Positions 1 through 11,176 of a stretch of 64,000 nt of DNA are shown here, piece by piece; the stretch's first letter is position 1, and each line of letters opens with the position of its first letter. Position numbers and translations under genes: made by a program. The notes below the pieces were generated by a model. It saw only the letters and a program-made list of their open reading frames with translations. It was not told where the DNA came from and did not search any database. The DNA is from Metellina segmentata (lineage: Eukaryota; Arthropoda; Arachnida; Araneae; Tetragnathidae). Location: NCBI GenBank assembly GCA_947359465.1, contig OX375875.1, positions 57,847,981 to 57,911,980 of the forward strand, written 5' to 3'.

Positions 1-2380
1 TAGATAAATAATTTTTTTTGTAAACATAAGTAACCTAAATTTTAATGATAAATTCTTTTGTTCAGGTAGCAATTTGGCCTCATGAATTTTCAATAATTTT
101 AAGACAGTGTAATTAGTCCTATTTACTTCTTAGATATACTGGTGCTTCAAAAAAATTTTGAACTTATTATCTTTCAAGTTTCAAAACCATATTGCAATAA
201 GTGCCGATCAGGCAATCCCTGACCACCCACCAGTAATATATATCATTTCCCATATTTCTCGTTAAACCTAGCACACTATTTAATTACTCAGAAATATTAA
301 ATATATGTTCTTACAGTCAATGGCCAGTTTTAATAAATGGTAACCAATATGGACTTTACTAATGTCTCTTTCTTGATGATAAAATAAATCCAAACGTTAA
401 ATCATTAGGATCTATAAGCTCACAGTAAAGTGAACCCGTTCGGAAGAAAATGTCTCAATCATAGTTTCATCTCAATTCTGTTTCTTATTTTGAAGACAAA
501 TTTTGATTAAAGAAACAGAAATATCTGTAATCGCGATAGACATTATTATCTTTCCCATCTATTTTAAATTTTAGTTTAAAAGTGTGGTCCACAAACACAT
601 TAGTCACAAAACTACACGTGTTCCAGTAGTTTTCTAAACATGTGAAATGCCGGATATTTGACAGATTTTGAGCTTAAATTGAAAGTTAAGATTTCTTCAA
701 AATATATACAAGAAATAAGTACAAAATATATTGAAAGAGCAATTCCAAATCAGCCCTAGAGGAATTGATTTTTAAGCAATGAAAGCACAAATTGATCAAT
801 TACTGGATAGTTACCCTAGTACAATATTTATGAATCGTTAATTCAGCATTTTCATAGCAGTGCTTGCATTTAGCAATGCACGATATCGCTCAACAAAATA
901 TGTGCAATGTTCGGAAAAAGTTTGATATATTACTGGATATATGATGAAATAATCTAATCATATTGAAACATATACAATAGGTCAGAAAATTAGGCGTTCT
1001 CTTTTCTTGAATTTCTTAACAATATAGTTGAAACCATAGTTAAAAATTTCATCACCGACAAGTTCTGTCTTTGTATATCAATATCGCTTCAAAATAACTG
1101 AAAAATATAAAGCGGTCTGTTATGTTTTTGCAAAAAAGCAACATTGAAATTTCATTAAGAGGATTATTTTTTTACTATCGTTTAAAATATTGTTTATTAC
1201 TTTATATAGTGTAGTAATTAAAGTATCGTAGAAGCGCTAACATCATGATTAAAAAAAATTACGATTTAAACGTCTTTTTATTAAAAATTAATGTTATAAT
1301 AACAATAAAACTGAAGACATCAAACATTTATGTCAACTCATTTGTTTAATATAGTGATATTCTACATTATATGGGATAGTAATTGATATATTGAGCATTT
1401 TAACTTCTTAAGGTTTCAAATATTGATCAAAATGTTGTTATGTAAAATAAATATCAATAGCGTAATAAAAGTAACTTGTGTGGTTAAATTTCCTTACGGA
1501 AACACTTATTTGTTTTACTTTAATCTTCAAAATTACTATAAGGTCTTAAATATGGGCTTATGTTGAATCAAAAATATTACTAACAGAGATATTTTGCTTG
1601 TTTCTAAAAGAAACGGGTTCTAAAAATAAAAAAGTCTTATGAATAATTAAAGTTTGTAACATCAAGATATTATCTTAACGATACGACAAAAACTACTTAA
1701 GTCGCACAATTTCATGTTAAAAGAATGAACTTAACTGAAATTGGATTTTTTTTACAATCGTCTTCAATAAAATGTAGGTTATAGATACATTAGTGAATAT
1801 ACGATTTAAAATATACAACATAAAGCATGGTATTGGTTATACCTAAGAAAGAAACCTGATAAAATTTTTATGCTAAAATATGTTATTATATCTACATAAT
1901 AAAGCCAGTTTAATTTTGAATTTTTATGGGATAAATCTGTTTTCAAATTGAAGTCTTCCAAGCATGAGCTCGACCCATTTCTGACCTTCTTGACGAATGT
2001 AATGTTTTATAGGGTTTTTTCACGCAATGGAAAAGTTATTTAGTTGGTATGTGTGCTGTGGGGTAAATGCATACTACTCTAAACTGAAATCTTGTAATGT
2101 TCAGAGCTTTAATCCTTACATGCTCGAAATATGAAAATATGCATTGCATTGTCTTTAAAATCAATCGTAAATGGATTTCGAATGTGGATATAACTTTCTA
2201 CTGAAAGACGTAACTTGAAACTAAAATACACTTTTCAACTCAAATGCGATTTCCAGAAACCGTACATTTTATATACTTTAGAATTGTAACATATTCCCTC
2301 ACACGGTGATTTTATAATAAGAATAGTGTACAGAATTTGACAGATTCATAACTTTTTCATAAACTTTTCCTGGTACAATC
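1..2380. other. AT-rich stretch, nothing supported
   Basis: No open frame of useful length, RNA gene or terminal-repeat pair is visible. A short segment near 1975-2130 resembles segments near 2940-3090 and 27686-27760 and may be a fragment of an old dispersed repeat. Otherwise I see only unique-looking AT-rich DNA. Confidence 0.5.
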
Positions 2381-2384
2381 TTAA

Positions 2385-2616
2385 CCTTCCTAGTAGTTTC
2401 AACGAGATATCTTGTCCATCAATGTCTTACAATTCTTTTAATTGATGAGATATCGCATCATGAAGATTATAGACATTTTTTGTCTCATGACGAGAATTAT
2501 ATCTGGTAATGTCTCTTCTCATGAGTTGTTATTGTCCTCTCACTCTTCTCATTTCTCATTGACCACCAAGATTTCGATGAAGTTATACGTCATCGATACA
2601 AACACCACAAGGAGTG
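2385..2616 (+). mobile_element. TTAA-flanked miniature element (piggyBac-like family, copy 1)
   Basis: The 232-bp segment lies between TTAA at 2381-2384 and TTAA at 2617-2620. The ends are loosely inverted: it begins CCTTCCTAGTAG, and the reverse complement of its end begins CACTCCTTGTGG. Inside are degenerate forms of the palindrome ACGAGATATCTCGT near 2403-2416 and 2444-2458. The same palindromes occur in the segments at 41891-42049 and 59128-59332, so this is a small dispersed family. TTAA target sites and ends starting with CC are typical of piggyBac-superfamily miniatures. No transposase is encoded. The piggyBac assignment is inference; family membership is read directly. Confidence 0.5.
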
Positions 2617-2724
2617 TTAAGGTCATTTAAAAGGTGGAAGGCAATAAAAAAACAGAATAAAATGTCTATTAGTATTCTACTGAAATCTCAACACCATAAT
2701 TCCAACGACAAGAGGGTTAATGAC

Positions 2725-2808
<84 letters not shown>
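2725..2808. repeat. Compound (CA)n(TA)n microsatellite
   Basis: About ten CA dinucleotides are followed by roughly 30 TA dinucleotides without interruption. The short open frame across it, with alternating His-Thr and Ile-Tyr, is a product of the repeat. Confidence 0.95.
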
Positions 2809-2811
<3 letters not shown>

Positions 2812-4765
2812 CACTCTTAGCATCACGATGTCTCCGAATCGCGTAGTAGTGCACTAACACACTTCCATACACCTAAAGATTAAATAACCCATCTATTAGT
2901 TGAAAGGGAGCTGAAAATGTTTCCATTGGTCGAGAAGTTAGGAACTGGATGTAGGTCATGAATAGAAGACTTCAGGTTATTCGTGTGAACATCCAAAGGG
3001 TTAAGTGAATTGTGGGGTAAAACAAACACTACCCTATTCGGAAATCTTGTGATGCTCAGTGTATTAAAATCCCAACAGTTTCCGACGAGGCCCAACTAAC
3101 GATAATATCCATTTCAGTTTGCCACGTACTTATCAATAAAAATTAAAATTAAATTGTTTTTTCATTGGCATCATCACGAGTTTCGAAAAAGTAACCAAAC
3201 TAATTTGGAATTAACGTACCTGATTATCAAACTGGGCAAAACCTTTGATTCTCCATTTTAATAATTCCACTATTCTTCTCATGGCTGTCAAATATTTCAA
3301 AACCCTCGCGTCACCGAAGAATAATAGCACCAAAAAATGCTTCATTAACATCACAAAAGTTCGAAATTCTATTTTCTACTCCGGTCGTCGAAGATTTACT
3401 TCTTCCCATTCATCCTTTCAAAGAGGATAGATTATAGAATAATAGATCGACTCAGTCCTAATGCACACAGCCTACAGAAGAATAGACTTTTAGAATAGAA
3501 TTTTTAAATAAAGGTTTGCTTTCAAACTATTTAATGCAATGCAGCATTGTTCTGTGTATAACATGGGATATGTGTTTGGTAAACCTTCGAACAAAAGAAA
3601 CGATAGTAATAAAATGTATCCGAAATCGTCATTCTACCAAATATCGATATGTTACCATTCGCACTAGTGTGTGCTTACTTAGAATTGAGCTCTAAAAATA
3701 AATAGGGTGTTGGTCAAACGTTGGTTTACTTTTGAAAGCTTTATGATTAAAACAAAATGTATAAAAATTTTCGTTAATACCTATGGGAACATACTGTTTC
3801 TTATAAAATACTAGTATTGGTGCTCATTAAGTTTCGTTATAAACAGGAAAGAGATTATGCAAAAAATAATACGGAAATAAGTGTACAGAAAAAACTGCTT
3901 AAATTTGAGATTTTGCTCTTATTTTCTGTTAAGTTTTGCTATATTCTGATTTGCATGTATACGTAACAATGCCGTATGTTTATTTAAAATATTCATTCAA
4001 TTGAAACTATTACTTAGATTCTTATTTAAGATATAATTAACAGAAACGAATTTTCGTTTATATCTTAGTCACTACTTGTCAAATCACACAAAAGAAGGAC
4101 ATTTCCAACCTGACCCTCTCCGATTTTCTTAAACCTTCGTAATTTCGTTACCCATCTACAGAATTAAAATATAAGCTATTTTACCTCAATATGGTTTTAT
4201 TTATACTAATTTTAATTTTGATGAACTAGATGATTCGTCAAGATTCTAGATCTATCGATTTGCTAGTATCTCTGAATTTGATTGCTCGATCGGATTACAT
4301 AAGGATTTATTTTGTAGAAAAATGTACGTTTGTAATGATGTACAATATAACCATATGAGTCATCATTCTAATTTCAAGGTAATTCAATTTGATCCTTCTT
4401 TCAATTTACAAGAAAAAGTAAGTTTAATTTTTTGTAAAAGGTATATGGTAATGTTACGTTATTTAACTTCGCACTCTGAAAATTTAAAGGTGGGACACAA
4501 GTGGGATCATTATCAAGTAATAATCGAAATAAAGAGTACATACAATCAGTACTCATACACGCATATATAGTAATTTGAATTAGTTGTTCTATTGGGATTT
4601 TATAGGGCTCCTTTTGTAATTAATAGTACGTAATTTAGTAGCTATTACATTTCTATTATACTCCATGATACTGTAAATTACCTTTTTCAATTTAATATCA
4701 TTCAATTCGACCTTGAATTACAAAGAAATTGTAAATTTAATTTTTTTCTACAAATATACAATATA
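2809..4765. other. AT-rich stretch, nothing firmly supported
   Basis: Short frames here (for example 3095-2880 minus and 3245-3430 plus) match no family I recognise. A repeat-like piece at about 2940-3090 shares the words GTGGGGTAAA and GAAATCTTGT with 2057-2100. No terminal repeats or RNA gene are seen. Confidence 0.45.
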
Positions 4766-5327
4766 CACTACCCTACAATAATGGAACGGACGCATGAAAT
4801 CCGAATACTTGTTTTTCGAAGTATAGCCAGGAATTTTTGCATGTTGTTTCTGGTAAATTGAACACCAACGTCTACATAATCATTTTGGACAATCTGGTTC
4901 TTCCCACGCTCTGGAAATTTTATGGAATGGACGCATGCTACTTTAAGAACAACGCTCCGTGTCATGTTGCAGCCTCAGTCAAAGAGTGGTATCAAGATAT
5001 GGATGTGAAACGTAAAACGTCTTACATGGCATTCTCTGAGTACAGACCTATTCAGCATTCAACATTTGTGGGACGAGTTAGAGCGACGCTTACGGACCAG
5101 ATAACCTCATCCGAAATCTACAGCTGAGCTGGCGACATTCTTGCAGCAGGAATGAACACAAATAATCATATCTGTGTATCAAAATCTTGTTGAAAGTACG
5201 CCTAGAAGGGTTGCTAGTATAATTGTAGCACGTGGGGACCATCAGTATATTAAAGTCTGTATTCCATCATGTATTCTTTCCCTTATATTATCGCATCTGG
5301 CTGCCCGGTCCATTATTGTAAGGTAGG
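4766..5327 (+). mobile_element. Deleted Tc1/mariner element with TIRs
   Basis: Inverted ends are visible: the left starts CACTACCCTACAATAATGG, and the reverse complement of the right end starts CCTACCTTACAATAATGG. Each is flanked by TA (4764-4765 and 5328-5329), as expected for Tc1/mariner insertion. At 562 bp the element is well under half the usual 1.2-1.6 kb, so most of the transposase is gone. A central plus-strand frame keeps one catalytic-core block (separate entry). Boundaries rest on the TIR/TA pair; the tract is a dead internal-deletion derivative. Confidence 0.8.
4837..5127 (+). pseudogene. Tc1-like transposase fragment
   Basis: The frame gives about 96 residues. Residues 35-52 read YFKNNAPCHVAASVKEWY, which matches the block around the second catalytic aspartate of Tc1/mariner DDE transposases, normally a DNAPCH-type motif. 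Here that Asp is replaced by Asn, so catalysis would be lost even if expressed. The N-terminal helix-turn-helix domains and the first catalytic Asp are absent, and no third acidic block follows. The Met start is only the first in frame; the natural start lay upstream in deleted sequence. The fragment sits between the element's inverted ends. Family identification is from the motif; which Tc1 subgroup it belongs to cannot be told. Confidence 0.75.
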
Positions 5328-5329
5328 TA

Positions 5330-6649
5330 TGTGTTGAAGGTATATTTTCATATTTTCTTCGGGAAAGTTTCATGTTTGTACAAGGAATGATTGATGGAAG
5401 CAATTTTCGAAATAAATAATACTGTATAAAAACGCATTAATACCACTATCTTTGACCTGGTTGCTAAATTGAGACAAAATATGGGTAATTTTATATATTA
5501 CTGCATAAGCCTTTTAATGATTTATTACTGTGGATTACTTTTCAAATGTGAAATAATTCAATTTGACCTTTCAACCTGAATTTTGAAAAAAATAAAGTTG
5601 TTCTAAAGACTTTTGCCACATATGAAAACTTAAACGGACCTTTGCCGAAATGCGTTATCTCAGAAAAAAATTACCTTTGTCGTAAACTCTTCTAACATCG
5701 AATGCAATTAAATATTCATCCTATTTTTAGTTGCTATGTATAAAAAGTAGTAAATTAAAGCAACTCCATTCAAGTTATATTTTCTACATAATTTCCTATA
5801 TTTGTTTTATAAATATTTTCTTATCTTTTCTATCAAAACGATATAAATAGACTTTTTTGTGTTCGTTATCAATGTCTTCGTTAAATGCGTTTAAATTCGT
5901 ATTGCGAAAATATAAAAGTTACAATTTAAAAATTATATACTTATAAAAAATCACATTTAAGGTATCGATCTGGTGTAAAATTTTCCGCAGATTTAAAATC
6001 CGCTGAAATTTTCACTCTATCTTCAACGATCGCGAAGATAGGAACTTGGTCAAGAAAATAAAAAAGCCTTTTTGTTTTGTTTCTCGAGTAAAATAAACCA
6101 CGACAAATCGTATGTGTGGAAATAAAATGAAAGCAGATGGTGAATGATTCATCACTTAAACGATAAAGTTTGAATGGGTCAAACTTTTCTTGATCCACTA
6201 AAAAGTTGATCAACACTATTGAAACAAAGGTTCACTGCAATTTTCAGTCAAGTTTTGTTGATAAACTATAATTGGTCATTTCGACTTGATTCGTGAGAAC
6301 TCGCCGTTAGTTATCATTAGAAAGGTTGTGCAGGGTTTTTTTCAGTAAATCTGTATTCTACGAATCCCCAAAACATACTTTTACACTATATAACTGTTCC
6401 TAAAAAATTAGCTTCTGAAAGTCAAAATGATTCAATAATAGGTTAATGGTACTTTAAAAAATGTTCAAATATGATTCTATGAAGTGGAGCTTAATGTTGT
6501 AATGGGTTTCAAGTTCGGGGAACTTACACATTGCAACAATATTTAATTTTCACAATAATAGTAAATATTGTAGTGCATTTTATCTGAACCATTAAATACT
6601 TATTGGTAAAATGAAACATCACTTCAGCTTTCACGTACTGCTACATAAA
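5330..6649. other. AT-rich stretch, nothing supported
   Basis: The longest frame is a 91-residue minus frame at 6216-5941 with no recognisable motif. No repeat ends or RNA genes are seen. Confidence 0.5.
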
Positions 6650-6651
6650 TA

Positions 6652-7610
6652 CAAGGTGATTTTTTTTTAACTGACACTGTTCAGAGCCACCTGTAGCTCG
6701 ATCTAGTAACCAAAATGACTCCAAACTCGGTATGGAGACTAAAAATGACATGGGAAGTAGGTTCCATGATAAAAAAAAAATATTTAGTTCCAAAAATCGG
6801 CGATATGGGTATTTAGGGCGCTGTCCAATGTAAAAAGTGTAACTAAAAAAGAAAAATAATAACACATACAAAATTACAGGCAAATGTTAAGCTTTATTCA
6901 CCACATTCACTTATTCACATAGTAGGGGAGAACTCGCTGAAAGACTTTCCATACTGTGGAAAAATTCATGTCCAATTGTCGCACTACACCCCGGTAGCTG
7001 CTTCTACCAGCAATGGTTCCCTGTGATCTGCCGACGATTGCAGTTGCAACATCTGTTATCACCTCTTCTGACACAGGTTTAAGTCCCCCTGCCTGCACGA
7101 ATTGTCAGTGACCCTGTTTCCTCGAACTTCTTATTCACTCCTTTAAAAGCATTAAGCGATAAAGGCCTCTTACGTAGCTTCTGTCGGGTTCTAAACTAAC
7201 GAAGAGCTGTGGATGCAATGCACTGATTAAGATAAAATTTCTTCACAGGTAAAGCATGTTCTGGTAATGTGAGTCGCATATTCACTTGAGCTGTCTCACT
7301 TCAGCTGATAATATTTTTCGGAGCTGTCTGCATGTATTCATAGCCCAAATTACTGGCGCTGTTGTCACATACGAAATAATAAATTTGCATTTTGCTTTGA
7401 TACCCGTATTTTATGCTAATTCTCGGTTTGGAACGCTACAACAGAGTCATAAATACCCCTATCGGTGATTTTTGGAACTAATTTTTTTTTTCACGGAATC
7501 CTATTTCCCATGTTATCATTAGTCTCTTTACCGAGTTTGGTGCCATTTCGGTTGTTAGATCGAGCTACAGGTGACTCTGAATAGTGTCAGTTTAAAAAAA
7601 AATCACCCTG
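6652..7610 (-). mobile_element. Mariner-like element with long (~170 bp) TIRs
   Basis: The two ends are inverted copies of each other over roughly 170 bp with about 85-90% identity by eye: 6652-6825 against the reverse complement of 7440-7610. The left starts CAAGGTGATTTTTTTTTAAC and the right (reverse complement) CAGGGTGATTTTTTTTTAAA, each outside flanked by TA (6650-6651, 7611-7612). Length 959 bp. The interior holds an N-terminal transposase fragment on the minus strand and lacks the catalytic part. TIRs this long are unusual for mariner (normally about 30 bp). Confidence 0.85.
6907..7255 (-). pseudogene. Mariner-like transposase N-terminal (helix-turn-helix) fragment
   Basis: Read on the minus strand, a frame from about 7255 gives the pattern of a paired-like first HTH (FRTRQKLRKRPL, then VNKKFEETGSL). 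It is broken near 7090, and the next frame, starting at Met 7098, gives SEEVITDVATAIVGRSQ and later RGVVRQLDMNFSTVWKVFQR, ending YYVNK and a stop at 6907. The second block matches the 'start of a second HTH plus STVWK.L...L..YPYK' signature common in arthropod mariner-like/DUF4817-associated transposases. There is one frameshift and a premature stop, and no DDE/DDD core remains. It lies inside the long-TIR element and cannot produce active transposase. Confidence 0.7.
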
Positions 7611-7612
7611 TA

Positions 7613-8080
7613 ACTAGGGAATAAAGTACCTAATGGTAGTTTCAAAATTAAATTTTCAAGAACGGCTTACAGCTTATACAAAAGAAAGTCTGTCAGAACA
7701 GGCTGGATACAAATTGAATTCAAAAATTTTCCTTCGGATCAAACATTTTGAGAAATTGATTTCCACTGTTTTTTCTTCCTAACTGAATTTTCAAACTGTT
7801 TTCTCGAAATAAACCACCAGAATACAAGAAAAACCACGACCACTCAATCTTCAACACATATCTGGTTACGCGTGAAATCTCAATCTTAACAGATAAATAA
7901 TAACGGTAATAAAAAACCTCCCTTAATCCAATTCACGTTTTCAAACAATGGGAGATTCTTCACCGACTTTGAAATTGCATTGACAATGTCTAAGTTTTCC
8001 ATCGGTTCCAAACAGGTTGCTATGGAAACTCAAGTCCACGACTTGATTTTCATCTTCGTTTCAAAGACTTGGCTAATGGA
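7613..8080. other. AT-rich stretch, nothing supported
   Basis: No frame, RNA or repeat recognised between the mariner-like element and the paired hairpins. Confidence 0.5.
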
Positions 8081-8082
8081 TA

Positions 8083-8172
8083 CAGGACTCTCTTGGAAGA
8101 AACCGATTCGATTTCCGAGAGTCCTGAAATAAATGTTGAATTTGTGGAACGGATTTAGTGGTGGATCCGTTC
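8083..8172. repeat. Two adjacent perfect or near-perfect hairpins
   Basis: The first, 8083-8126, pairs CAGGACTCTC with GAGAGTCCTG and, past a 2-nt bulge, GGAA with TTCC, leaving a loop of about 14 nt. The second, 18-20 bp further on, pairs GAACGGAT (8147-8154) with ATCCGTTC (8165-8172) around a 10-nt loop. Both are read directly. Function is unknown; they could be regulatory, part of a small RNA precursor, or remnants of a palindromic element. Confidence 0.55.
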
Positions 8173-8179
8173 ACTGCAC

Positions 8180-9080
8180 ACTTAAGACTGTGATACAAGC
8201 ATCTATGCTGGTTATTTGAAACCTAAGAAATTAACCAACGTATTTAAATGACTCACTATGAAAACGTGTTTTTCCAATTAATTAATGTTAAAAAGGAGTC
8301 ATTCGCCTTCTTTATATATTGTAGAAAACACAAATGGAGATTAATTATAGAACTAAGGATTTCGTATATTTATTTCGATTTATGTGTGGGTGAAACATAG
8401 ATTTTTGCCATCTTTCTCTCTCTAATGTCATCATTTCGTATTTGGTAAATTAATATTGTGGAATCTTAAAGGTAGGGGAGCATTGAAATACAATTTTCTT
8501 AAATATTCTTTACATTGTTTGCTGAACTTTTATTTAAGTATCAGCGATACAAAGTAAGGATTATATTTGTATCAAATGGACTCGTCTTATGCTCATAACT
8601 AAGTGATATACCAAAATAAAAGATGCATCGCTTTTGGGTTGTTAAAGCATGCGATTAAAACTAGTTTTTCGAGGTGTGGATTGGTACAATAGTACTATTT
8701 GGTAATCTATCGATAAATCAGTAAGAAGAAACTTAAACATACAAGTGTAGGACAAACCCTAATTAATTAATATGTTATGTACTTATTAATTAATATGCAT
8801 AACGTTTTGGCACAAAAATTACACCAAATACTTTCGTAATGTATAGTATAAACATACAAATCTCTCGATATTAAGAAAAAGTTACCGCTGCCTCCACCGC
8901 AGGATTGAAAACTCTCTTTATTTACTCGATTCTCAGACAGTTTCCCGAGGAAGGTCAGATCAGGAAATAACGAGATTAACATGGTTTATTCAAATTAAAC
9001 AAGGAACAAGATGGAAAATATTTTTTACTGATGCGGTTATTAGTTTATGGTGAATTAAGTGTTAAAGTAAAAAAAAGGGA
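8180..9080. other. AT-rich stretch, nothing supported
   Basis: Only short frames with no recognisable motif, and no terminal-repeat pair. Confidence 0.5.
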
Positions 9081-9362
9081 AATTACTTGCGAAAGAAGTG
9101 TTGGTTTGCTTCGCAAACCAAATTGGGTTGCGTAGCAATCACCGAGGGTTTGCAAGGGTTAGCTTGCAGGTGGCGAAGCCCTCGCTGTGACATGATGGAC
9201 CAGAAAGTAAGATCTGGATTATAGAAATTATTAAGATAATTTTGCCGTCGCAGGAGATTGACTACGAAAGTAGTGTTGGTTTGCGAAATAAACCAAAAGG
9301 GTTTGTTTGGCAATCTCCGGGTGTTGGCAAGCATAGGAGAGCAGGGGGCGTATCCCCCTAGT
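9080..9362. repeat. GC-richer block of short palindromes, two diverged half-units
   Basis: Two related half-units (from about 9090 and 9260) each begin with GAAAG(A/T)AGTGTTGGTTTGC. Within them are many compact palindromes: TTGGTTTGC/GCAAACCAA at about 9102-9122, TTGCGTAGCAA near 9128, GGCGAAGCC near 9173, and AGGGGG/CCCCCT around CGTAT at about 9344-9360. The composition stands out against the AT-rich surroundings. The arrangement suggests a self-similar repetitive element of unknown class. The open frame at 9334-9083 minus merely reads through it. Confidence 0.6.
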
Positions 9363-11176
9363 ATTATACATTAATTCAAATCCGTTGACACATTTCTAAC
9401 GTTCATGTATGAAACAAATAATTTAGGACAACGATAATAACTGTAGATTATGTGAACTGAAAAATATTATTGCTTGAAATTCAGTGATAAGAAACAGCTT
9501 TAAACTATCTAAAAAAGCTCTTTCGACTGAGTAACTCCACATTCCTTTTTATGACTGCTAATAACTAGTACTAATACTAAATGTTTCTATTTTCGACTAC
9601 TCATGATATGCATTTAGTGTTTTCATCTAGAAGCTAACTAATATCGTTTATTTCCACCAGTTTAACTCAGGACATGTGTTGCATCTTCTAGTTGAAAAAG
9701 TGGTCCTCCTCTTAGTCTTTCACACTTGATGTATTTGATCATGTTTAAGATAGTTCTCTTTATTTTTAAAGTAAGGCATCATTTAAAAAATATATGTTAC
9801 TATCATAAAGTTGTCTGTAAGTACTAAAATTGTTACCTCGGAAATAAGAACTAAATTAATTGGGCAATATTTTATTCTTGAAACTAATAATACAATGTCT
9901 CCAATTACTTCAAAGCAACAACTACACGAAAACTGTAAATACAGGACGCAGACATTAAATCGTGTTAACTATAGATAAACATTCACTGACTGAGGTAGCA
10001 ACTTCCACTAATTTATTCTAGAACTAATTCTTAAAACATTAAATAAGTATTACTTTATTAATCCAGCAATCCTTTAACTATTACAGGATCAAGGAACATT
10101 ACTTCAAGGACCTCTTGAGAGTTAAAAAGAGTACGACGAGGTCTTTATAATATAAAGTTAAATATAGACTATACGTAGACATTAATAATCCTAATTTACA
10201 CGTAATTTAAGAATTGGGGGCCTTTGGCTTGTTGGGTTTTCATTATAGCAAAGGAGTCATATTTGATCAAGCTTTGCAAACCTTAATAAAGTAAATAAAA
10301 TATTTGGATTTATGTTAAATAGATAAACATAAATGAGCATTGATAACAATTATAAAGTTCTTAAAGATAACATTGATTGTAATGAAATAAAATAAACATT
10401 AAATATTGTAAACAAATTTATTGATTAAAATACACTAAAATAAACTTTAAAAGTGAAACATTAAAGTGAACTTTAAAAGTATAATAAGGAGAACAAGATA
10501 TACACTGTAATCTTAATGTGGACAATGGAGTCGGTTCTACCGATTAACTGAATTGCGTTTGGTTTTATGTTTCATAGTTTCAATACTGAGTTCACTCAAC
10601 ACTTCAAGTTCGTTTCTTAACTTACATTTCAAATACGTAATCTATGAGAACAATTCCTCACACAAGTTATGGGAAGACCAACTAAGTTTTTAATTCATTT
10701 TCTTGTGAGTTTAGTACAGTCAACCCTCACATAACCAAAAGTCACTAAAATGTACTTGTGAAAACATAATTATCAATAAACTATCTGCTGAAATCATATA
10801 AAAATTAATTTTATTCTAGCACAAGACTGAGGCTCAAAAGCCAATTGAATCATTATACACATATTGCAAAACAGCAGCAATATCCGTAAAACATAAAATC
10901 TGTATTTTTAATTTTATTTCAGAAAAACAAATAAAAATTCTTCTACATTCTGCAAAACTGCCACAAGTGTATATTACAATAAATGGAAGTTGAAATTCAT
11001 GTAGGGGGCAGTTTTGCAAGATACCAAATCCATCTATTTACCAGTTATTTTTACACATAAAAATAAAAAAAAATCATCTTTCAGTTATGGTTGCATTGCA
11101 ACTGGTGCTGGATCTCATGATCGCAAGTCACTGGAAAATAATCCCTTAACAACAAGTGAAGTTTCTGTAATAAGCA
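9363..11176. other. AT-rich stretch, nothing supported
   Basis: No recognisable gene, RNA or repeat pair up to the Helitron boundary. Confidence 0.5.

Noticed and set aside
4322..4570. 82-residue plus frame as a gene
   Set aside because: No recognisable motif; length is within what AT-rich random sequence yields occasionally.
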